Source: Longimicrobiales bacterium
GTDB lineage: Bacteria > Gemmatimonadota > Gemmatimonadetes > Longimicrobiales > Gaopeijiaceae
Assembly (NCBI GenBank): GCA_958296005.1
Contig: CATQHQ010000002.1
Location: 124,001-188,000, forward strand
DNA length: 64,000 nt
Direction of reading: 5' to 3'
The notes under the pieces were generated by a model. It was not told the origin of the DNA. It worked only from the letters and a program-made list of their open reading frames with translations, and made no database searches. The position numbers and the translations under genes were made by a program. Shown in pieces: positions 43,666 to 52,147 of the stretch (its first letter is position 1; each line of letters begins with the position of its first letter).

Positions 43666-43965
43666 TTAAATCCCCAGCGACGACCGGATCAGCGGACTGA
43701 TCCGCTCCGGCGTCCACGGCGGGTCGAAGGTCAGTTCGACTTGGGCGTCCTCCACTCCCTCCACGCTGGCGACTGCTTCCCGGGCCTCCTCCAGAATCTG
43801 GCCTGCCGCCGGGCACATGGGGGTGGTCAGAGATATCGTCACCTTGGCGGTCGCGTCGGCGACCTCGATGTCGTATACCAGCCCCAGGACCACCAGGTTC
43901 AAGTTCAGCTCCGGGTCCTTCACGGTCTTCAGGGCGTCGCGGACGGCTTTTTCGGCGACTGGCAC
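43666..43965 (-). CDS. DUF59/MIP18 family Fe-S assembly protein (SufT-like)
   Basis: Protein of 99 residues with a second DUF59 domain: VRDALKTVKDPELNLNLVVLGLVYDIEV, TTPMCPAAGQILEEAREAV and ELTFDPPWTPERISPLIRSSLGI. The Cys in MCPAA is the conserved reactive residue. It resembles stand-alone SufT/PaaD-like factors and heads the paa transcript, 28 bases upstream of paaA. It may assist [Fe-S] or diiron maturation together with the split PaaD. Confidence 0.88.
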   Translation of the reverse strand: MPVAEKAVRDALKTVKDPELNLNLVVLGLVYDIEVADATAKVTISLTTPMCPAAGQILEEAREAVASVEGVEDAQVELTFDPPWTPERISPLIRSSLGI

Positions 43966-43998
43966 GGTGGCAATCTCCCGGCAAGGACGCGGGCTGCG

Positions 43999-44020
43999 GT
44001 GTTAGTGTCTAGTCTAACAC
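43999..44020. promoter_or_regulatory. Candidate paa operator palindrome
   Basis: An inverted repeat GTGTTAG-N8-CTAACAC lies 34 bases upstream of the first gene of the paa transcript and 80 bases upstream of the divergent glycosyltransferase. The arms match perfectly over 7 bp. It has the size of a TetR-type or Rrf2-type operator, and paa genes in other bacteria are controlled by PaaX/PaaR-type repressors. No regulator gene is nearby. The assignment to paa is by position. Confidence 0.5.
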
Positions 44021-44099
44021 GACCGTACAGCAGGAGCCCCGTTCCAGCAGCTCCGCTGGGCCGTCGAACCCCGGGGGCTGCACCGACCGCGGAGGGAGG

Positions 44100-45593
44100 A
44101 TGAACCCCGAACCCACGTCCGTTCGGTACAACAACTGGCGGCAAGTGGCCCTGCCGTCGCCAGAGGCGTTCACGCCCACCATGCCCGTCAGCGTAGTCAT
44201 CCCGTGCTATCAGACGCCTCCCGAGACGCTGGCCAGGACGCTGGCCGCGTTGGAAGCCCAGACATACCCTCGGGAGCTGTTCGAGGTGGTGGTTGTCGAC
44301 GACGGGTCGGAACCACCGCTGAAGCTTCCCCGTTCGACGCCCCTGGAGATCAAGGCGATGCGCCACCAGAAGAATCGTGGATACGGGGTTGGGGCCGGCG
44401 CCGCTCGAAACACCGGCACCCGGGCGGCCTCCGGCGACATCGTGCTCTTTCTCGACAGCGACACTATGGCCGAGCCGGGCTGGATGGCGGCACACGCCCG
44501 TTGGCACCACGTCGTCTCCGACGCCCTGACCTTGGGGTTCTCCGCTCATGTGGAGGTCAGCGACATCGACGAGGAAACGATACGGCGTCGAGCCGGTTCG
44601 TTGAGGGATCTGTTTGCCGGCCGGCCGTTGGACCGGTCCTGGATCGAAGCATACATGGACAAGACCGACGACCTGACGTCGAGGGCAGACGACCTGTTCA
44701 ACGTGGTAGTCACCAGGAATTTCGGAGTTGGCAAGGGTTTCTACGAGTTGATCGGAGGGGGTAACGAGTCTTTCAAGCGCTGGGGACTGGAGGACACCGA
44801 GTTCGGCTACCGGGCGTACACTCAAGGCGCGTTGTTGGTGCCGGTACGGGACGGGTTCGCTTGGCACCAGGGCCGATGGGACGAGGGTAGAGAGGCCAAG
44901 CGCCGGAGTCGTCGAACCATGCTTGGGAAAGCGGCTCAACAGATCGCCCACGACGGCTTCCGCAGGACTAGGCCCGGTCGCATCTTCGAGGTGCCCCAGT
45001 ACGTGGTGACGATCGATGCGGATCGTCACCCAGCCGAACGGATTATCCGTGCCGCCGGGAACATCCTGGCTGATCGTGTGCACGACTTGGTGGTGAGGAT
45101 CGAGATGAGCGCACGCGACGACGAGCGGCTGGCATGGGTCCAGGACGAGTTCGGCGCAGACCCGCGGGTACGGGTCGCTCCCACCCGATCCGCCCTTGAC
45201 GAGTTTCCGACGTCGGCGTTCCACATCGTCCTTCCCGCCACCGTGTTTGCCCGGGACTTGGTACGTCGACTGCGCGCCAAGCTGGGAGACAGGGTCACTG
45301 CGACCTCCACCCTGGCCGATCAAAGCCAAGTATCGATCACCCGTACGTGGGCGCTCCATCGGGCGCGCCGCGCGGGGGGCAGTCCCGCCGATTTCGGCGA
45401 GGCGCGGACGATACCCGCCAAGGCGCTGCAGACCAGAAGCACCGGGCCCGTGGGCTATCCCAGCAAATTGGACACCCTGATCGACAGGATGCGGGAGATC
45501 CAAAGCCTCGGAGAGGGCTGGTCCTTCCTGAAGTGGCTGGCCGGCTCCCTTGGTCGGCGATCGATCAAACGGCTGGCGAGCCGCACCAGGTAG
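44100..45593 (+). CDS. Family 2 glycosyltransferase with chondroitin-synthase-like C-terminal region
   Basis: Enzyme of 497 residues. The GT-A domain shows VSVVIPCYQTPPETLARTL, VVVVDDGSEPP, RNTGTRAASGDIVLFLDSDT (DxD) and, further on, EDTEFGYRAYTQGALLVP, which matches the galactosyltransferase (Glyco_transf_7C) motif. A C-terminal domain of about 200 residues is unassigned. There is no membrane segment, so it is cytosolic. A GAGGGAGG site precedes the ATG. It is probably involved in exopolysaccharide or cell-wall glycan synthesis; no companion glycan genes are seen. It is divergent from the paa operon. Confidence 0.87.
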   Translation: MNPEPTSVRYNNWRQVALPSPEAFTPTMPVSVVIPCYQTPPETLARTLAALEAQTYPRELFEVVVVDDGSEPPLKLPRSTPLEIKAMRHQKNRGYGVGAGAARNTGTRAASGDIVLFLDSDTMAEPGWMAAHARWHHVVSDALTLGFSAHVEVSDIDEETIRRRAGSLRDLFAGRPLDRSWIEAYMDKTDDLTSRADDLFNVVVTRNFGVGKGFYELIGGGNESFKRWGLEDTEFGYRAYTQGALLVPVRDGFAWHQGRWDEGREAKRRSRRTMLGKAAQQIAHDGFRRTRPGRIFEVPQYVVTIDADRHPAERIIRAAGNILADRVHDLVVRIEMSARDDERLAWVQDEFGADPRVRVAPTRSALDEFPTSAFHIVLPATVFARDLVRRLRAKLGDRVTATSTLADQSQVSITRTWALHRARRAGGSPADFGEARTIPAKALQTRSTGPVGYPSKLDTLIDRMREIQSLGEGWSFLKWLAGSLGRRSIKRLASRTR

Positions 45594-45673
45594 CTTGCCC
45601 AACGGTGGCCCGACGCCTCATTCTTGGGTGGCTCGCAGCAGCGCAACCCAGCGTCACCCAGTTGGAGGTCTTC

Positions 45674-47713
45674 ATGCCCAAGCTCCGCACCGCTCTCGCC
45701 GCCGCCGTCCTAGTCGCCACGGCCGCCGCCACTCTCCCTCCGTCGCCTCTCGCGGCCCAGGACGAGCCCGACGGCACCCTCAAGCTGGAGACCTACCTGG
45801 ATTGGGAGTGGGTCGCGAACCCGCAGCTCTCCCCCGACGGCAGCCAAGTCCTCTACACCCGGTCGTGGGTGGACAGGATCAACGACCGTCGCGAGTCGTC
45901 CATCCACGTGATGAACGCCGACGGCTCCCGGAAGCGCTTTCTCGTGGACGGCTCGTCGCCCAAGTGGTCCCCCTCCGGCGACCGGATCGCCTACACCGCC
46001 CCAGGCGAGCCCAGCGGCAGCCAGATCTTCGTCCGCTGGATGGACGACGAAGGCGCCGTCACCCAGGTCACCCGCGTGACCAAGGGGCCCGGCAACATCG
46101 AGTGGTCTCCCGACGGGACGCAGATCGCCTTCACCATGTCGGTGTCGTCGGACCACCCGTGGCCGATCTCGTTGCCCGGCCGGCCTGAAGGCGCCAAGTG
46201 GACCGAAGCGCCCAAGGTCGTGGACCGCCTCCAGTACAGGCGCGACCGGCGCGGGTACATAGACGAAGGGTACACCCACCTCTTCGTCGTCCCGGCCGAC
46301 GGCGGCACCGCTCGGCAGCTCACCGACGGCGACTGGAACCACAACGGGGTCGCCTGGACCCCCGACGGCCGCGAGATCCTCTTCACCTCGCTGCGGGTGG
46401 ACGACGCCGAGCACGAGTGGCGCCAATCCGACATCTACTCGGTGGCGGTGGCTTCGGGCCTGATATCTCAGCTCACCGACCGCTCCGGTCCCGACGGTTC
46501 GCCGGTCCCGTCTCCGGACGGCCGGCTGATCGCCTACACCGGCAACGACCACACCACCGACACCTACATCACCCGAAAGCTGTACGTGATGAACCGCGAC
46601 GGTTCGGGCTCGCGCATGATCAGCCAAGGGTTCGACCGCCAGCCCGGCGGCCTGATCTGGAGCGCCGACGGCAGCGGACTCTACATGACGGTCAGAAGCG
46701 AGGGGACGAGCAACGTGTACTTCGCGTCGGTGGACGGTGGCGTCGAGCAGGTCACCATGGGCAACCACATGCTTTCGGTGTCGTCGATCGAAGGCGACAT
46801 GGCCGTGGGCACCCTCTCGAGCTACCACGAGTCCGGCGACCTTGTCGCGTTCTCGTTGAGCAGCCCCGGGGAGGTGACCCAGCTCACCGACGTGAACGCC
46901 GACGTGCTGGCTGGCGTCGCCCTGGGCGAGGTCGAGGAGGTGTGGTACAAGTCCGTCGAGGACTACGACATCCAAGGCTGGATCATCAAGCCGCCGGGGT
47001 TCGACCCGTCGCGCAAGTACCCGATGATCCTGGCGATTCACGGCGGCCCCCACGGCATGTACAACGTGGGCTTCAACTTTGGCTGGCAGAACCACGCCGC
47101 GAACGGCTACGTGGTGCTGTACACCAACCCCCGAGGCTCGTCGGGCTACGGAAGCGCCTTCGGCAACTCCATCAAGAACGCGTATCCCGGCAAGGACTTC
47201 GACGACCTGATGGCGGGGGTGGACTTGGTGACGGAACGAGGATACGTCGACGAGGACAACATGTTCGTCTACGGCTGTTCCGGCGGCGGCGTGCTGACCT
47301 CGTGGGTCGTCGGGCATACGGACCGCTTCGCGGCGGCGTCGGCCAACTGCCCCGTCACGAACTGGCTGTCGTTCGTGGGCACCACCGACGGCGCCAGCTG
47401 GTACCGCAACTTCGAGAAGTTCCCCTGGGATGACCCGTCGGAGCACCTCCGCCGCTCGCCTCTCATGTACGTGGGCAACGTCACCACGCCCACGATGCTC
47501 ATGACTGGCGAGGGCGACCTGCGCACGCCGATGCCCCAGACCGAAGAGTACTACCAAGCGCTGCGTGTCCTGAAGGTCCCCACCGCCATGGTGCGCTTCA
47601 AGAACGAGTGGCACGGAACCAGCTCCACGCCGTCCAACTTCCTGCGCACCCAGATCTACCTGCGCGAATGGTTCCAGAAGCACAGCCGCGGAGCCTCGGT
47701 CACGGACGAGTAG
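45674..47713 (+). CDS. Secreted S9 family peptidase (acylaminoacyl-peptidase/DPP-like)
   Basis: Exported serine peptidase of 679 residues, paralogue of the 13-kb gene. A signal peptide ending near LPPSPLAAQDEP is followed by a PD40 propeller (PQLSPDGSQVLYT, KWSPSGDRIAYT, EWSPDGTQIAFT, AWTPDGREILFT) and a C-terminal hydrolase. The nucleophile is S536 in YGCSGGGVLTSW (GCSGG here, not GWSYGG). The acid is in GEGDLRTPMPQ and the His is in NEWHGTSSTP. A GGAGG element lies 10 bases upstream of the ATG. It lies 80 bases after the glycosyltransferase. Confidence 0.92.
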   Translation: MPKLRTALAAAVLVATAAATLPPSPLAAQDEPDGTLKLETYLDWEWVANPQLSPDGSQVLYTRSWVDRINDRRESSIHVMNADGSRKRFLVDGSSPKWSPSGDRIAYTAPGEPSGSQIFVRWMDDEGAVTQVTRVTKGPGNIEWSPDGTQIAFTMSVSSDHPWPISLPGRPEGAKWTEAPKVVDRLQYRRDRRGYIDEGYTHLFVVPADGGTARQLTDGDWNHNGVAWTPDGREILFTSLRVDDAEHEWRQSDIYSVAVASGLISQLTDRSGPDGSPVPSPDGRLIAYTGNDHTTDTYITRKLYVMNRDGSGSRMISQGFDRQPGGLIWSADGSGLYMTVRSEGTSNVYFASVDGGVEQVTMGNHMLSVSSIEGDMAVGTLSSYHESGDLVAFSLSSPGEVTQLTDVNADVLAGVALGEVEEVWYKSVEDYDIQGWIIKPPGFDPSRKYPMILAIHGGPHGMYNVGFNFGWQNHAANGYVVLYTNPRGSSGYGSAFGNSIKNAYPGKDFDDLMAGVDLVTERGYVDEDNMFVYGCSGGGVLTSWVVGHTDRFAAASANCPVTNWLSFVGTTDGASWYRNFEKFPWDDPSEHLRRSPLMYVGNVTTPTMLMTGEGDLRTPMPQTEEYYQALRVLKVPTAMVRFKNEWHGTSSTPSNFLRTQIYLREWFQKHSRGASVTDE

Positions 47714-47814
47714 GCGGGGTCGCGGGCCGCGCAATCCATCTGCGGGGGCCGTCGGCGGCGTCGGGCTCGTGTTCCCGGCGTCGCTGGCGGTCCGTCCGCC
47801 CACGGCACTCTACG

Positions 47815-48768
47815 CTACAGCGGCATCGTCCGCCGCAGGTACTCGTCGAAGAGAGGAACCGTGAAGGCCGTGTCGCCGTGGGCGGGGCTGTAGATCATCC
47901 CCTTCTCGATCAGAAGGGCGCGAGTCGGGGCCACCGAAGTGACACGCTTGTCGAGCACCTCCGCAACTTTCCCGGAGCGATGGGGACCTGGGCCTAGCTC
48001 TGCCATCGCCCGCAAGTACCGCTTCTGCGCCGGAGTCAGGCGATCGAGGCGCACTCGGAAGAAGGTGGCGTCCAACTCCAGGATCGCGTCGGCCGTGGCA
48101 GTGTCCACATCGGCTACGGTGACCGGCGACGCCTTCGCCGAGTCCCAGCAGTGCTTCCCCCACTCCTGCAAGAAGTAGGGATACCCGCGGGTGCGCCGAA
48201 TGATCTCTTCGATCGCCGCCCTCTCGTACGCCACGCCGTAAGACTGGGCCGGTGCTTCAAGGGCCAAGGCGGCGGGCGCGTCTTTCAGCGGCCCTATGTC
48301 GGCAAACGAGAACAGCCGTTCGGCGTAGGACTTGGCTTCGCCCGCTCGTGCGACGATCTGCGGCAGCCCCGCGCCCACGAGGGCCACCGGAAGCTGCATC
48401 TGCGCGATCCGGTGAAGGGCGGCGATCATCGCCCCGAACTGGGACCGTTTCAAGTACTGGAGTTCGTCGACGAACAAGATCAGAGCAGTCTTGTTCTCCT
48501 GGGCCGCTTCTCCGGCGACCCGGAAGAGGTCCAGCAGATCGTGCTCCAGATTGCCGCTGTCCGCGACTCCGGGTTCGGCATCCAAGTCCACGCCGAACTT
48601 CACGCCCTGATACTCGACCTTCATCGCCGACGCGAACCCGGCCAGTGCCCGAAGCGCCCGCTTGACCAACTCTCCAGCCGCCTTCTTCCGACTTATCTTC
48701 ACCAGTGCCGCCCGCAAAGGTGAGGCCAGCAGCGCCGGTAGCGAACCTCCCTCGGGCGCCTCTACCAC
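47815..48768 (-). CDS. AAA family ATPase, N-terminally truncated (P-loop missing)
   Basis: Protein of 317 residues with GTG start. The body matches stand-alone AAA (archaeal-ATPase-like) proteins: ALILFVDELQYLKRSQFGAMIAALHRIAQ (Walker B and sensor), GAGLPQI, RRTRGYPYFLQEWGKHCWD and a winged-helix C-terminus. The P-loop that should precede VVVEAPEGGSLPALL is absent. The frame stays open for only 13 codons upstream to a TAA at 48808-48810, and sequence resembling the family (IEFATVVVEAPEGG) continues past the GTG. This suggests a 5' deletion with the remnant abutting a palindrome. It is probably non-functional as an ATPase. Confidence 0.78.
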   Translation of the reverse strand: MVEAPEGGSLPALLASPLRAALVKISRKKAAGELVKRALRALAGFASAMKVEYQGVKFGVDLDAEPGVADSGNLEHDLLDLFRVAGEAAQENKTALILFVDELQYLKRSQFGAMIAALHRIAQMQLPVALVGAGLPQIVARAGEAKSYAERLFSFADIGPLKDAPAALALEAPAQSYGVAYERAAIEEIIRRTRGYPYFLQEWGKHCWDSAKASPVTVADVDTATADAILELDATFFRVRLDRLTPAQKRYLRAMAELGPGPHRSGKVAEVLDKRVTSVAPTRALLIEKGMIYSPAHGDTAFTVPLFDEYLRRTMPL

Positions 48769-48793
48769 GACCGTCGCAAACTCTATTTCAAGT

Positions 48794-48838
48794 GATCTTA
48801 CCCTAGTTTATCGAAAATCGCTAATATGGGGTAAGATC
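48794..48838. repeat. 45-bp inverted repeat at the ATPase truncation edge
   Basis: Perfect 10-bp arms GATCTTACCC (48794-48803) and GGGTAAGATC (48829-48838) around 25 AT-rich bases. It is much more AT-rich than the surroundings. It abuts the point where family-like sequence of the truncated ATPase ends. It could be a promoter/operator, a terminator-like hairpin or a mobile-element terminus; none is proven. Confidence 0.6.
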
Positions 48839-48894
48839 GCTCAAATCGACTGGACCACAGACCGCAGATCGAAACCGGATGAACGCGCCAGACG

Positions 48895-50214
48895 CTACGG
48901 CCGCTCCTCCACCCGGTGCCCCAGCGTACGCAGCTTCTCCACCATCCGAGCCGCGTGCTCGCGGCCACGAGTCTCGGCGCGGATCTCGATGCCGACTTCA
49001 CCGACCGACACGTCGCCGAACGCCCGCACATGGTGGATGTCGAGCACGTTGACGCCCTCGGCGGCTACCACTGTCGTGAGCTGGGCCAGCGAGCCGGGCC
49101 GATCCCGGACCACGACCCGCAGCCGGACCAGCCGTCCGTCGTCCCGGAGCCCTCGGTCGATGATGCGCGAGATGATGTTCACGTCGATGTTGCCGCCCGA
49201 CAGCACGCACACGACCGTCTCTCCCGGCGCCACCGCCACCTTCCCCTCCAGCAAGGCGGCCACGGGCGTCGCCCCGGCTCCCTCCACCACCACCTTCTCC
49301 TGCTCCAGCAGGAAGAACACGGCGTCGGCGATCTCCCGCTCGGAGACGAGCACCACGTCGTCCACCAACGACTCCAGGAACGGGTAGGCCAACCCGCCGA
49401 TCCGCTTCACGGCGATCCCGTCGGCCAGGGTGTCGGCGCTCTCCACGTGGACAGGCTCCCCCGCCTGCAACGACTCGGCGGCCCCCGGTGACGCCGCTGC
49501 CTCCACGCCCACAACCCGCACCCCGGGCCGCAACGCCTTCGCCGCCACCGCGATCCCCGAGATCATCCCGCCGCCGCCCACGGGCACCACGATCGTGGAC
49601 ACCTCCGGTACCTGCTCGACGATCTCCAGCGCTGTCGTTCCTTGACCGGCGATCACGGCCAAGTCGTCGAAGGCGTGAACCGGCACCGCCCCGTCCTCGG
49701 CGACGATCCGGTCCACCTCCTTCAGCCCGTCCGACAGCGTCCGCCCCGTCTGGAAGACCTGCGCGCCGTGGCTCTTCGTGTTCGCGACCTTGATCAGCGG
49801 CGCTCCCTCGGGCATGACGATGGTGCAGGGGACACCGAGCCGAGCCGCATGGAAGGCCAGCGCTTGGGCGTGGTTTCCCGCGCTCGCCGCCACGACCCCC
49901 CGTCGGCGGGCCTCGTCGCGGAAGAGCAGCAGCTTGTTAAGCGAACCTCGATCCTTGAAGGAACCGGTCCGCTGCCGAAACTCGGGCTTGAAGCGGACTC
50001 GCGCGCCGGTTCGCGTCTCCAGTCCGAAGGAGCGCGGACACCCCGTCGCCACGATCCCGTCTGCGATCCGTTCCCGGGCCGCCTGGATGCTGGAAAAGGA
50101 GAGGGGGCCGTCGGGCGAGCCCGTGCGGTGCCATCGCGAGTAGTGGATGCTGCACCAGCCCCGAGCGTCGTGCGGCTGCCCGCAACCCTCGATGCAGCAG
50201 AGGCGCGTAGTCAA
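48895..50214 (-). CDS. ilvA: Threonine ammonia-lyase with ACT domain and zinc-finger-like N-terminus
   Basis: PLP enzyme of about 439 residues that deaminates threonine to 2-oxobutyrate. The PLP lysine is in QRTGSFKDRGSL, the phosphate loop is VPVGGGGMISG, and a C-terminal ACT domain (RLRVVVRDRPGSLAQL onwards, with Val/Ile allosteric character) follows. Unusually, a segment CCIEGCGQPHDARGWCSIHY (C-x3-C ... C-x2-H) precedes the catalytic domain, resembling the zinc motif next to HNH nucleases. The TTG chosen (50214) overlaps the upstream stop (TTGA); an in-frame GTG at 50256 would add 14 residues. Confidence 0.88.
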   Translation of the reverse strand: MTTRLCCIEGCGQPHDARGWCSIHYSRWHRTGSPDGPLSFSSIQAARERIADGIVATGCPRSFGLETRTGARVRFKPEFRQRTGSFKDRGSLNKLLLFRDEARRRGVVAASAGNHAQALAFHAARLGVPCTIVMPEGAPLIKVANTKSHGAQVFQTGRTLSDGLKEVDRIVAEDGAVPVHAFDDLAVIAGQGTTALEIVEQVPEVSTIVVPVGGGGMISGIAVAAKALRPGVRVVGVEAAASPGAAESLQAGEPVHVESADTLADGIAVKRIGGLAYPFLESLVDDVVLVSEREIADAVFFLLEQEKVVVEGAGATPVAALLEGKVAVAPGETVVCVLSGGNIDVNIISRIIDRGLRDDGRLVRLRVVVRDRPGSLAQLTTVVAAEGVNVLDIHHVRAFGDVSVGEVGIEIRAETRGREHAARMVEKLRTLGHRVEERP

Positions 50215-50615
50215 CGCCGCCGGTAGACCGCCACCCTCAGCGGCGGCTCGACCCACCAGTGGAAGTGGAAGCGGTTGTCCAGCCTTTCCGCGACCACCTC
50301 TTTGCGCTCCCGCGTCTTCGGCCAGTCGTCCCGTCCGCTCTCGACCACCAGCACGTCGCCCTCCGCCAGCGCCGAGCCCTTGTCGCCCAACGCCTTGCCC
50401 AGTCGCCGCAGCAGCGCCCGTTCCGCATCCCGCTGGACTTCGCCGTCGGCGTCGGCCCGCAGTTCAGCCTCTTCGACCCGCTCCCATCCGCCCTCGAACT
50501 CGTCGGCGGAGCACGAGAACCGCCGATCCCGCCGGAATCCGATCTCGGTGATTCCAGTGGGGTTGAAGTTGGGCTCCACGCTGTGGAACGCACGCCCGTA
50601 TCGTCGGAGGATCAT
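50211..50615 (-). CDS. Conserved hypothetical protein
   Basis: Soluble protein of 134 residues. The first part, RRYGRAFHSVEPNFNPTGITEIGFRRDRRFSCSADEFEG, is basic and aromatic. A helical middle part (EEAELRADADGEVQRDAERALLRRLGKALGD) follows, with a strand-rich end (RFHFHWWVEPPLRVAVYRRR). It has one Cys and no signal peptide. I do not recognise the family. Its stop overlaps the likely ilvA start (TTGA). It lies 56 bases after the helicase gene. Confidence 0.7.
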   Translation of the reverse strand: MILRRYGRAFHSVEPNFNPTGITEIGFRRDRRFSCSADEFEGGWERVEEAELRADADGEVQRDAERALLRRLGKALGDKGSALAEGDVLVVESGRDDWPKTRERKEVVAERLDNRFHFHWWVEPPLRVAVYRRR

Positions 50616-50671
50616 TCGAGGATCGCCTTCTCGTTGGTGCTGGTTGGGTGGCTCCAGCCCGCCGGCTCTCG

Positions 50672-51925
50672 CTAGCCGTGGGCGAGGAGGGCGGCCAGCT
50701 CCTCCGGGTCCAGCGCTTCGCCGGCCTTGCTGCCCATCCCCCGTCCGGAACGAGAACGCGGCGCCTCGGCTTCCGGCCGTTCCTGCACGATGCCCCCCGC
50801 GAAATCGAAGTCGGGGTGGTGGACCTTCTCCAGCCGGCGCTCCAGCTGGTACTCCAGCGTGCGAAAGGCACCCAGGTCGGACGCAGTGACGAAGGTCACC
50901 GCAACGCCCGTCGCTCCGGCCCTCCCTGTGCGTCCGATCCGGTGGATGTAGTCCCCGGGATCCATCGGCACGTCGTAGTTGACCACATGGGAGATGCCCT
51001 CGATGTCCAGCCCCCGCTGGGCGATGTCGGTGGCGACCAGAACCCGCACCTTGCCCTCGGTGAAGCGGTCCAGCGCCCGGCCCCGCTCCCGCATCTGCCG
51101 GTCGCCGTGGATCACGTCGCACGACACCCGGGCCTTGTCCAGCCGCGACCTGAGGGCGTCGGCCCCCCGCTTGGTGCGAGTGAACACCAGCACCTGCTCC
51201 CAGCCGGGCTGCTGCATGAGGTGGACCAGCAGGCCGGGCTTCTTGTCGGGCCGCACCGAGTACGCGATCTCCGAGATGCCCTGCGCCATCGTGCCCGACG
51301 GGCTGACCTCCACCCACGCCGGGTCCTTGGTCATGCGCAGCGCCAAGTCGTGGACGCCGTTGGGCATCGTCGCCGAGAAGAGCAGCGTCTGGGGCCGGGC
51401 GCCGAGCCCCCGCGCGACCTCCTCGATCTGCGGTCGGAAGCCCATGTCCAGCATCCGATCCGCCTCGTCGAGGATCAGGATGCGGACGCCGGTGAGCTTC
51501 GCCTTCCCGCGCTTCTTGAGGTCGATCAGCCGCCCTGGAGTCGCCACGACGATCTCGTCGCCTCTGGCCAGCGCGTCCAACTGGGGCTGATAGCCGACCC
51601 CGCCGCAGATCACCGTCGCGCGCAGGCTGGATCCCCTGGCGAAGGCGACCGTGTCCTCCTGCACTTGGTGAGCCAGCTCCCGCGTGGGACAGAGAACCAG
51701 CACCTGCAACCCCCCGCCGGCGCGCACCATGTCCAGCGCGGGAAGCATGAACGCACCCGTCTTCCCGGTGCCCGTCCGAGCGATGCCCACGACGTCCCGC
51801 CGCTCCAGCACGAGGGGGACGGTCTGCCGCTGAACGGGGGTGGGCTCGGTCCAGCCCAGGGTCTCGACGGCGGCCAGCCGCAGCTCGGAGAGCTCAAGGG
51901 CGGAGAACGTAGTGGATTCGGTCAT
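50672..51925 (-). CDS. DEAD-box RNA helicase, RhlE/CsdA type
   Basis: ATP-dependent RNA helicase of 417 residues. All core motifs are present: Q-motif region GWTEPTPVQRQTVP, Walker A ARTGTGKTGAF, the DEAD box in LDEADRMLDMGF, motif III SATMP, motif V VATDIAQRGLDIEG and motif VI HRIGRTGRAG. It has two RecA-like domains and a short C-terminal tail of about 40 residues, without an RNA-binding extension such as dbpA RRM. The gene is followed by the 50.2-kb gene and ilvA on the same strand, so cold- or stress-induced polycistronic expression is possible. Confidence 0.95.
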   Translation of the reverse strand: MTESTTFSALELSELRLAAVETLGWTEPTPVQRQTVPLVLERRDVVGIARTGTGKTGAFMLPALDMVRAGGGLQVLVLCPTRELAHQVQEDTVAFARGSSLRATVICGGVGYQPQLDALARGDEIVVATPGRLIDLKKRGKAKLTGVRILILDEADRMLDMGFRPQIEEVARGLGARPQTLLFSATMPNGVHDLALRMTKDPAWVEVSPSGTMAQGISEIAYSVRPDKKPGLLVHLMQQPGWEQVLVFTRTKRGADALRSRLDKARVSCDVIHGDRQMRERGRALDRFTEGKVRVLVATDIAQRGLDIEGISHVVNYDVPMDPGDYIHRIGRTGRAGATGVAVTFVTASDLGAFRTLEYQLERRLEKVHHPDFDFAGGIVQERPEAEAPRSRSGRGMGSKAGEALDPEELAALLAHG

Positions 51926-52147
51926 CGGCGAAAGCTAACGGAAGCGGGGGGCGGTGCTGAACCGGGGCGCCAGGTGAACCGGACGCGCGTGTGTTCACGG
52001 AGCACGCGACACGTTCCCCTGGGTGTTGCCCGGCGTCTGGGCTGGCGCTACGATGCTGGCTTGGCCAGTCGGTGGACTGTGCCGACGTGCGTGAGCCAAT
52101 CCAGCGACTCGACGGCTTACCCCGACGGCCCGCAAGAGGAGGACCAC

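Noticed and set aside
45710-47803. Minus-strand frame of about 700 codons opposite the S9 peptidase
   Set aside because: It is antisense to a gene with catalytic motifs and a signal peptide, and its translation is His/Val/Gly-rich without a domain.
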